Origin: Hofstenia miamia
Taxonomy: Eukaryota; Xenacoelomorpha; Acoela
DNA: 64,000 nucleotides
NCBI GenBank assembly: GCA_004352715.1
Contig: SCFE01000092.1
Coordinates: 1,790,901 to 1,854,900, forward strand
Direction of reading: 5' to 3'
In this document: in pieces, positions 50,401 to 62,000 of the stretch
How the letters are laid out: each line of letters starts with the position of its first letter
How positions within the stretch are numbered: position 1 is the first letter of the stretch
The notes under the pieces: model-generated
The model's input: only the letters and a program-made list of their open reading frames with translations
The model's database searches: none
Told to the model about the DNA's origin: nothing
Made by a program: the position numbers and the translations under genes

Positions 50401-53400
50401 ATATTAATATCGATTTTAGCCATTGAACCAGAATGTCATACATTATTGTTGTGGGAGAGTTCTTGGTGCGATCGAAGTACTAAAGCTTTATTTAAAGAAT
50501 GTCAGAGATCCGCGTTTGCTGACAGATAAGGTTAAGTTTTACAAAACTAATTATATTGCAATAATGCACATATCTGTTGAACAAATCAATTGCATACAAC
50601 TAGCTACTAATTCATTCAATTTAGCAGTAATTTTATTCATACTATGATTGCATTGTAGAATTTAACATGTGAATGTTTTATAAGTACGCTATAATTTATG
50701 AATAGCTGCTATTGCTTTGGCATTAGCTAACACTAATGACACTATCTTGATTGAAACATTTGTATGTATCGTGGCGGATGATGCCGCTGAAGCTAACTGG
50801 ATTTACTTTGGATTAAAAAAATGCAGCTTGTCATGGAAAAAAGAAAATGGATCTTTTAGTTTGAGAAGTTCATATTTTGGAATTATTGTGAACAAAGTAT
50901 TTGGTCACTTGAACTCGAATTCTTCTAAATGTTAAGTTCAAAAACATCATACAACAATATTGGAATAATGTAAAATTTTAGAAATATGAAAATATGAAAT
51001 CATTCCCAAATTAATTTCTGGCAGTAAATGGAAAAATATTATTAAATATTAATATAATTGCGCATGATATTTGTAAGCACCCACTCTTTTCAATCTTAAA
51101 CCCGAGTTTTTACAACTTTGCCTAACAAGTAAAGAATAAAAAGGAAAGTCTTATTCAATGGTTTAACCTAATCTTTAAAATGGAATGCTTATGTATAGCA
51201 ATTGTATTTATCTTCCTTATTGTAGTTAATATACTTTAGATGGGAAATATACCACTACTACTAGCAGCAGACGTTGGAAATATCACTGTATGCAGAGAAT
51301 TGCTTGCCATTAATGCGGATCAGCAAATAAACTGTATTACGAAGGTAAGTGCGTTTCGAAGTGTAGCAAACATATTGTTTAATAGGACTCTGGTGAAACG
51401 GTGCTGCACAAAGCTTGTCGTAGAAAAGACATTGACTTGGTGAGATTATTCTGCGACTATGGCGCGCAAATTGATCGACAGAATGTATTGCTCAGATCCT
51501 GTTCAAAATATTAATTTCCGTTTAGTTTGAAGGACACACGGCTTTACACATAGCTGCCTGGGAAGGTGACGAAAACATTATCAAGTATTTCTACGTCATG
51601 AAAGCCAATCCAAACATTGTAGACAAGGTAATTTCATTCAAGCACTACTTAAGCGAATCACGCCATCACAGAGCGTTTTAATTTATCTGACATATTATTG
51701 AAAATGCTTTCATTCACGCATTTCACATTTGTACTAGACAGGGGCGGATACAGAAAATTTTTTTAGGGGGTACTCAATGTGAAATAGAATTTTTTAAAAT
51801 TTAAAATTACGCCTTAACAATAGCATGTTGTGTTTTTAGAGGACTTTTTGCATTATGCAATACAAAATAAACCACATTTTAGAGCATTTTCAATGGCATA
51901 CGATTAAGTAAATTACAAGATTTTCACCTGATGGAATGAATTTTTGCTTAGAAATCAAATTCAATCAATATTGTTAAATATGTTTGGCGTTATTGTACTT
52001 TAGAGGACCCAGTTTGAGTGACGTCATAATATGGGTATTAAACTCTAACCTTAAACCTAACCCTACTCCCCAACCAATTAAATNNNNNTATATATATATA
52101 TATATATATATATCAGGTGATTAAGAAATTCTGCATAATGTAATTCACAATTGAGTCATGCATGCTCAGCACAAATACTGGTGCTAGATTAGCACCTCAT
52201 ATTTTCAACAAATAACAAATGTTAACCCTATATCTTCGGGTACCAGAAAAAACGATGGTATTACATCATAATCACTGCAATAAAGATGTAAACGCTCTAT
52301 ATGCAATAAAATATTAATGATAGGTTGACATGTTTAACTTCACTACATTCCCGCAAAATATTTTTCTATGAATTCCGTAAAAAACTCTTCAAAACGATTC
52401 CTTCACAAGGTCATAACACACAGAATGTGGTAGACAAGTGAATAGATAGGTCAACCGCCAACATACAAGATCTGAATTAATTGATTAACACAGATTCTCT
52501 ACCTAAATCTATTTTAGTTCAAGGAAGTGCATAATGACTTTTTCACAAGTCATAGTATTTTTCATATACTTCTTAAATATACATGTAATCTAAAATATGC
52601 TCATTAGTGATAGTCATGTACATACACAAAATTAAGTCGTTAGAATATTTTAAAATAGTTTTGACCCAACTTTATTCAAATTTGTAGTTTGTAATGAAAA
52701 AGTAACGAAAGCGAGATTAGAGTGAAATTTAATTTTTTAACTTCAGTAGAAATTAGAGCTAAGTAGAAAAAATATTTTTAAAATTGCATTATCTAATGCT
52801 GTATTTGTATTTCGTACAAAGGTGAACCTTAAATCATGCCATGCCATCGTAAAAGACTGGGTTGTATTTGCAAACTTTAGTTCTTAGCGAAGGTGCTTTG
52901 GGAGTGGGCTTGGGAGGAAGAGCTGAGCCCCCTAATAAAATCATATTTCCATAGTTGGCACTATTACACCTGTCAGTTTTCACTCATTTTGAAATTTCTT
53001 TAGTTCTCATATAAATTTTAAACAAAATTTGTAAGAGTTATTGCATTTATAGAATGATTCAAGTTCACAACAGATGATGGTGATAAAAATTGAATATCAA
53101 CATTGTTTTTAGCACTTATTAGCAATAATACAAATTCCTTAAAATTTTGTAAATTTAAGTAAATTCCTCAAAATTTCTTATATATTTTGTAAATTTGCAA
53201 ATATGATACAGTATATTTTGAAAAAATTAGATGGTGGTATGGGGAATTCGATACTAAATTCCTGCCCTCGATTCTTACTGCAAGGATCTCCATTCTACTA
53301 GTTGAACTGCTACCAACATCATCACTAGAGAGTGACAATTTGGGCTTAGCATTGACCAGAACCCAACCCAATCAGAATATGAATAGTGATTAACACTATC

Positions 53401-55352
53401 TATTTTTTGATTAAAAAAATCTAAGCTTAAGGACATTTACTGTACTCAGTAGTACTGAGCCAGTACCTGAGTCCAACACGACCCGAAATTTGGTTGTTGT
53501 TTATTCAGGTACCTGATGTCACTCTCTAATCATCACAGCCAAATGAAGTTGGCTGTTAGGTGACGAAGTATAAACCTTACTGGTTATATGTTGGAAATAC
53601 AACTGATTTTAAATATTGTATAGTTCTTGTTGTGTGTTATACTTAGAGTAATTACAGGTATGAGAAATACCTTACCATTACAGCCTTACTGAGCCTTAAC
53701 TACACAATCTTGTCATCACCTGTTCACAATTATATAGTATAGCATTTTATGAAACTATTGAATAACTTCTATGATCATATATTATTGAGCCATCCTACCT
53801 CGAAAGATTGCAAAGCACCCCTGGCTCTTAGCATCAAGAAAATTGTAGTGAGATAGGATGCGAACTTAAGAGTTCGCTTGCTTACATCAATGATAACTTT
53901 TTTATTTGACTTTATGAATTTTAGGAAGGAATGACGCCATTGCATCTCGCAGCAAAACATGGGCATGTTGGAGTTCTGCAAACAATTAAGAAAACCAAAA
54001 TGCATCTAAAGCATACTAGTAAAAAATCTGGACTCACAGCACTGCATATTGCCTCTCATTACGGTCAAAGTGAATTTTGTCAAGACATGTTGACTGAAGT
54101 TCCTGCTACAGTCCGATCAGAACCACCAGAAGGCACAGACCCATCTTTGGCTGTTGAGGGCACACAGGAGTTTGGACTTACTCCTTTACATTTGGCCTCG
54201 CAGTCTGGTCATGAATCCTTAGTGCGCTTATTGTTAAACAGTCCTGGAGTACAAGTAGATGCACAAACCTATGTCAACGTAAGAACAACGTTACAGAATA
54301 GTTTGTTTACAAATTTTTAGGGTACAACACCGCTTCACATGGCTGCTCAGGCAGGAAATACTGCAGTTGTAGGACTACTATTGAGTAAGTCTACGTTGCA
54401 GTTACACACAAGAGATAAGCGTGGAAGGACTGGTTTACATCTTGCAGCAGCAAACGGTCACAAAGAAATGGTTGCGCTGTTAATTGGACAAGGTGCGGAC
54501 ATTAATGCTTATGACAAGGTACTTATATTTTGCTGATAATTAAAATCATTAGGGAAATTGAAAATAACTAACAAAAATAATATTTTACTTAGACCGGTGT
54601 TTCATTCGACACAATATAATTGAGCTGGTTTTATCAAACCCGTCATGTAGAGCCAATATGGATGATATGTTTAATTACACTATTAAAAGATACAAATATC
54701 AGCCGGCCTGGTACCACTTAGCAGTTTGTAGGAACAGCTGTTAGGATTGATAGAGATTATTTAAAAATTAAGTCGTAGAATTAGGTAAAGAAGTATACAT
54801 TACAAGCCTTATGCAATTTAAACAAATTTTATGAATTTAATTAGATCTTTCTGAGCGCTTTAAAAGTGGTAGATTTTCTTTAGAGGACAATAGATATCGT
54901 GTAGATCAATGTTAATTATTGAAGGTTGATGGATTCTTAATGTGTATGAAATGCAATTTCTTTTAGAACGATTGGCGACCAATCCATTTTTCGTCAAAAG
55001 CTGGACACACAGGCGTTGTAGAGTTACTTATCAACAGCGGAGCACAACCCGAGTATGAAACCAAAGATAACAAAGTACCCATTTGCTACGCCGCCGCTAA
55101 TAATCATCAAGATGTACTAAACTTTCTTATGAAAAAAGATCACAATACGCATCGCTTAATGGATGACAAACGAGTTAGTGCCCCACGTAGTAGTTTTAAA
55201 GAATATAAATCAACTGTAGTTATCAACATCTAGTCTACTAATATTAATTTAATTTAATGGCTTCACATTAAAAATCTTTCATTTTTTGGTTTTAAACAAT
55301 TACGCAATTGTAAATTAATTCATTTTAAAAAGTGTATAAATACTAAAAAACT

Positions 55353-55384
<32 letters not shown>

Positions 55385-58300
55385 NNNNNNNNNNNNNNNN
55401 NNNNNNNNNNNNNNNNNNNNNNNNNNNNNNNNNNNNNNNNNNNNNNNNNNNNNNNNNNNNNNNNNNNNNNNNNNNNNNNNNNNNNNNNNNNNNNNNNNNN
55501 NNNNNNNNNNNNNNNNNNNNNNNNTATATATATATATCTCTTAATATTTATCTCTATACATACTCGTATGCAAATAACAAGCAATACTTTGTAGTTCGTT
55601 TTCGACTTAATGATTTGTGCTAAAATGACGAGCGATAGCAAACCTATTCGTGACTTCATTTTGCTTTCTCCGGCACCTCTGGAAACTGCTATTAAGTTAG
55701 CTAGAAATTATATGATGGAATCTGGGCGCAAGAAAGATCGTGCAAAAGATTTGGTTGGTGCGAGTGTATTCTGTCAAGAGGTTGCTGTTGATCTTATGAC
55801 TGTTGCCACAGGGTCAAACTCAGCGGCATCGCTTCTAAAGGTTATTTTAAAATTTAAACTGAGAAAAATATAAACTTAATTAATAATTATATTGCAGCAA
55901 TTTTCAAATGGCTTTGTACATCATGTTTGCCAAAAAATTCAAATTTTTGAATTTGACATGTATTGAAATTTAAGCGTCTTTATTTATTGTATTCAACCAA
56001 TTACCTTGATACATACTGTATATTTATGTATTTTAAGTGGTTTTAATAAGTTATTAAATTTTAAAGTTGAAATATAGGATTAAATGCTATTTCGTGTGTT
56101 AAAAAGCATAGGTTGTACTGTGGTCAACAGACTAAATCAATGGGTGGAACCAAGATCCGGGTCCGGACCATACCCCTACAAGTGTGCCTGGCTGGTTTGA
56201 TCTTGAGAAACCTCTGGCGACCCCTGTCACGCAGAGTGGTGGCCTGTGTTGAGTCTGATCAACAGAGTGAAGGCGAAGGCCGAAGTTCGAACTTCAGTTG
56301 AGAGGGTTTCGCCTTTCACGCTTTGGCCAACTGAGGCTACTAACGGTGGTAACTTAAGAAAGCGGCTGCTGGCTGCTAATTGATCCGTGAAAATAATTTC
56401 GAAGCAGTATTTACGAAAATGCAAAGCCTTTTAGCTAGTAGAGGCCTCGCTCAACCCCTTAATAGATAGCAAATTGTTGGATCATAACTACCTTTGATAC
56501 AGCAAAACTGCCCCATAGGAAGGCACAGCAGACGCTGGCATAGGCCTATCTCATAGGCCAAAGACAGAGAGTTCCCTCCTTGTATGACTGCAATATGAGA
56601 CGCACCCTAACTGGTGCCAGTAGCAGTCTTGCTAACCGTGTTTCCACTGAGTCGCCATCTGTCTCCACAACACTAGAACAGACAGGCTTCCCGACCGTCA
56701 CAGCCCCCATATATACAAAGTATACATGATGGCACCTTCTGTACCCTGGTTTTAACGTCTGATATGGATACGGGCCTCCGCAATCCGACGCGCCCACTGA
56801 GTGTTAGCATTAACCAGGAACCCCCGCGAGGAGGTACTCTTTGAGCGTTTTAGGCAAAGCACTTATGATTCCCTAAGGTTGCACTAAGAAGTTCATCCCC
56901 AAAATTACCCACTATCATTCTTAATTCTAAATTTTGATTGCATTAAGGATATTTTTATATATTAGCTTGAATGTGATAACTGTTCTCGAAAACGTTCACA
57001 ATGCCCTAGTAGCATATATACCCCAACGTACCTGCTAACAAGCAAAGTGTGAAAGTGACTTTTGTTAAATATTCGAAATCTGAGTTATTGTTAAATAAAT
57101 TTCTTAGAAAATTTTTTAATCTATAAGGTCTTATTTGTAATTATGTAAATATTATATTTATCTATTAACAAATTTTTGGTTTAAATTTCTCAATTATATA
57201 TATTTTAATTTTTGTTTCAAAAGAAGTTACAATGTTTACATGCACCTGGGTCTGCTGCATTTGGATAGATAAAAGAATAATAATTAAATATAAAAACTTA
57301 TACGTTATTTTATTATTTAATACATTTAACGCTATACGGCATAGGTTTGTTTCGCCCCAAAGTCCTGCGGTTGTAGGATTTCCTCTCTGCGGTCTAACTT
57401 TGGTTAGGATTATAATACTAAGACGAAACTTTCCTCAAATATTCCAAGAAACCTGCAAAATTTTGAATAATATAAACAATCCTTCCCCAGATCAAATTGG
57501 GTTAAGGTTAAGATGATGGTAACTTTATAAAAAATATTTGTTTCTTTGTTAATTTCAATGGTCTTTATATTCAGTTTTCTAAAACATTAATGTATGTTTA
57601 CAGTTTATCAATGAAATATAATACTTAGCAACCGAGGGCTTAATTAGGACAAATTCAGCTGCAAACACCTACGAAGGACGATCAATTAATAAAACTGTTA
57701 ATGCAATCAAAATAATGCGTAATTGAGCTTATCAATTGGGCTAATACTGCTGTAAACGTTTGAAAGACGAAGATATTTGCACAATTGAAATGAAAGACGC
57801 AATCATTGCATTTTTGATATTTCGTCTTTCATTAGTTTAATGAGTGGACAATTACAAGTTTCAATTGACATTAGTCAGCCGTAAAAGCTGATTCAATAGC
57901 AATATATTCTTCTCAATTGAAAAGCGTTATAATTCATTGATTAGCTCTACATGTAAATGCACATTTAAACTGTGTATAACTTAATGCAATATTTTATTTG
58001 GTATGGTATTAGTTTTTTGAATTTGAGTAAGACGCGTAAATACATTCTAATTTATTCTAAAATTTACACCTGTATATCAGGTGAATTTAATTTCGACAAT
58101 TTTCATGACGAAGTTAGTATTTCTGGATTTTAGTTGAAATTTCAATAATTTAGGATTCAGTTACCCGTTGATTGACGAATATGCTGCGGAATTAACAACA
58201 CATACCTGATATAAAATTTTTCTGCATTTAAGAGTTCGTTATTATATTTCACAGTTAATCAAAGTTTCTTATAATTTTTATGAAATACCCTTCGGACTTT

Positions 58301-59000
58301 TTTGTAATTTAATTAAATAACAGTTTAATTAACGAAAAATTCCTAAAATTTGCTGTTTTTCGGTGCACAAATAACGTAAACATAGATAACAAGAAAAGAA
58401 GTAATACGGAATAAATATAGATCAATTAAAAGACATTTAAATTTTTATAAAGGAATTGGGGCCACCCTATAGCTCGGCAAATATTAAAATATGGTGAAAA
58501 TGTTGGTGAATTTAACCACGTCAATGTTTATATCGAAATTGTGTTATTATACAGTTTGGGAAGTCATTATTTAGGCAACGGATTTTCGCGGAGTTCAACT
58601 TCTAGATATTCTCATGGAATGTGAACAAAAAGATGTAGTCGCACATGCCGCTGTTCAGAAGTACCTCTCAGACATTTGGATGGGATCACTGAAAATATCG
58701 TCTTGGAAAATCTTTCTACTTTTTCTGTTTCTCCTGTTACCACCAGTGTTTATCCTTTTCTGCATTCCATCAAAAAACTGTTTGCGCATTAATAGAGTGC
58801 CTATTGTTAAAATGTTAATTTATCTTACCTCACACATATATCTTATTGGTGAGACTTTTTTACTACTAGATTACACTATATAAAGTACAATAAAAATTAA
58901 TGGAATTTTGCACATAATATACCATGAAAATAGATTTTAGAAATATGCTTACATTGCACATTTGGGATCTAATTTCTAGAATATGAATCTAAGTTAATGC

Positions 59001-59035
<35 letters not shown>

Positions 59036-62000
59036 NNNNNNNNNNNNNNNNNNNNNNNNNNNNNNNNNNNNNNNNNNNNNNNNNNNNNNNNNNNNNNNNN
59101 NNNNNNNNNNNNNNNNNNNNNNNNNNNNNNNNNNNNNNNNNNNNNNNNNNNNNNNNNNNNNNNNNNNNNNNNNNNNNNNNNNNNNNNNNNNNNNNNNNNN
59201 NNNNNNNNNNNNNNNNNNTATATATATATAATAATAAATCAAAGAAGAGTATTCCAGATAGGAGAGCTACTTACTAGTTTCAGTTAAGTACAAGCTTGCT
59301 CAAATATTTTGTGGATAGTAGCAAAATATATTTAGGTTTATTAACGTTGACAACTGCATTTCGAACTTCATCAACTAGCAATCTTCTTCTGCCTAGTTGG
59401 AATGAATGGCTGCTGTTAATGTTTTTTTCAGGACTTTTACTGGTAGAGTTGACAAACCCTTCAGATAAATCGGCACTTGGTTGGATAAAAATTATTGTAA
59501 TTGTTTTGGCCTCTCTCGCAGTTGTTGTTCACTTATTGGGATTCGCATTAAATCAAACCGAACAGTATGATGCTATATATGTCAGGAATCAGTTACTTGC
59601 TTTGGCTTTGATGCTTACTTTTGTGCAATTTTTGGATTTTCTCACATTTCATCACTTATTCGGACCATGGGCAATAATTATTCGTGATTTAATGAAGGTA
59701 TTATTGATTTGTTGTTGATGCAATTCACTTAATGTTTTAACAAATGAAAAATACATTTCCTGTTTCACCCAAGTAAACTGTTTACTGCTGCATTTATTCC
59801 TATTAATTCCATTCTAATGAACTATATTGGAAACAAGGTCTAAGTTTTATGGTGATACAATATATGTGATCAGATACTAAGCAGTCCAGTACCGTTAGAA
59901 GATGAATGAATATCAAGGAAATTATATATTATATTCTGAATTTTGTAATTCAATCCGGTAATGGTATCTTCCGTATTGGCACTAACCCCACAAAAACACT
60001 TAAAACTTAATGAAAATATCAGGACGTATTGCTTTGACTTTCTATAGTATAAGCATAAATATGCTTGAAAACATATGCTGCCTGCAACAAATTGCCAAAA
60101 ATATCAATACCGTATATGAGAAAATTTCTTTGCGTGAAAATCAAATATTTAGGATTTATTTCGCTTTATGATTCTTCTTGCAATATTTCTGCTTGGATTT
60201 ACTCTTACAATGTCTGCCTTAAATCAACCCGCCTACCCAGAACATTACTGTACGCAAATCAACAAGTTTCCAGCAAGAGACAGTAAAGGCCAAAATCTAA
60301 CGTACCTTGAAGGAGGACGGATAGTGGTTAATCAATTTAACAAACTTTCTTTTGCGTTGTTTGGTCTTACAGATGACGACGATATGACATCTTCCTCTGT
60401 TTGCATTCCTTCATGGGGTAAATTTTGTTTATCTTTTTCCTAAAAAATTCTAAATATTGATATATTTATTACAACTGACAATAACAATATTTTCAAAAGA
60501 ATTTTTGCAGATATTTGCATTCTGCTACAATGCAAAATATGTTTTTAAATATGGAAACATTTTTTGATTTAAATGTAACTTTTAAAAAATAATATGACCT
60601 TCTAAAACATAAGTTAGTGAACTAATTTGAGACAAACAGTTAATCGACGTCACTGTAGATGTATTCGTTGAATATAGTTAGTGCACTTATATTTTAGAAA
60701 ATCGTTCGTTATAAATATATTTTAGTATATGGGTATTATTCCTTAGCATGCACGAAAACCATAAATACTTTCAAGAAGCTGAAAATTAGCTGAAGAATTT
60801 CGAAAATGCAAAACAATCCTACAATGTTAAAATATTTCTATCAATCATCAATTCATTTCCTCAACATGTTATTTTATATTTGAAACAGATATACATTCCT
60901 GCTAGACAAATTACTGGATAAATTTTGCTTGGTTGTGCTACAGTAGCCATATAATGTATTATTCTGTCGTTACTTGCTTATAATTATGCGGTAAAATTCT
61001 TAAGGCATTTTTTACAAAAACAAAGTATCATTTTAAAAGCCAGTGTTTAACAAAAAGATGATCTTAAGACTAGATAGTTCATTCAGAGCTGAGATCCAGG
61101 TAAAAAGATATCAGAGTTCTAGGCCAATGAATACAATCTTACAACCCACTCCAATCAGTAGTAAATTTTTAGGGACTCACTAATAGACGTAGGTAGGATT
61201 TTTTAAAGAGCGGCTATTAATTAGGCCTTTCATAGGCCATATTTTCTGGTAGTACTACAAGCACCATAGTATAAAGTAGTGTTTGCCAACTACAAAAAGC
61301 TCAATTTTGAGCATCTTGAATTTGATGTGGTACACGACCAAGGTTGGTACTTAAAACGAATTCCAAATTTCTCGAAACGGATACATCTGTTACTAAGCAC
61401 CAATGTGAAATATATATATATATATATATATATAATTTGGAAAATAGATAATATTTATAATATTAGTGCATTTAATCACAAATTAAGATTTCAATTGAGA
61501 AATCGTAGCATAGATGTTCATTTCAGTTCTATTCAATACGTTTTTTGAAATATTTGCGATCCTCATTCGTGTTGATCTCTTTTAAGCAAGGATGTTAAAA
61601 TGTTAATTGGGTCAAAAATAAGTACTTATAACTCGTGCAATAAGGGTATTTTAAACTAAACTAATAGTGCATTTATTAAGTGCATGCCAACCACACTTAT
61701 TTTCCATTTGTCAAAAGCTTCATAAAATTTGAGGATTTTGTCGGAATCGTTTATTTGAAGGTAACAAATATTTGTTGGCTGCGCAAAAAATCTTCTGAGA
61801 ATAACTATCCACTAATGAACATAAATTTAGGAAAAGTGCTGATATTATTAATGTATGGTTGTTACTTGATCATTGCGATGATTGTTTTGGTGAACCTCTT
61901 GATTGCCATGATGAGCGACACATACCAACGAATTCAACAACAGTCAGATACAGAATGGAAGTTCGGAAGAGCAAAGCTGATAAGAAGCATGAATGGTAGG

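Noticed and set aside
50420-51627. Counting the exon 4-7 copies as extra ankyrin repeats
   Set aside because: They would place repeats 3-6 between repeats 22 and 23, unlike any TRPN. The block is bounded by a microsatellite and Ns, and without it the count is exactly 29.
57232-57516. 94-codon frame in TRPN intron 23
   Set aside because: No family resemblance, no splice-site support, and exons 23 and 24 join in frame without it.
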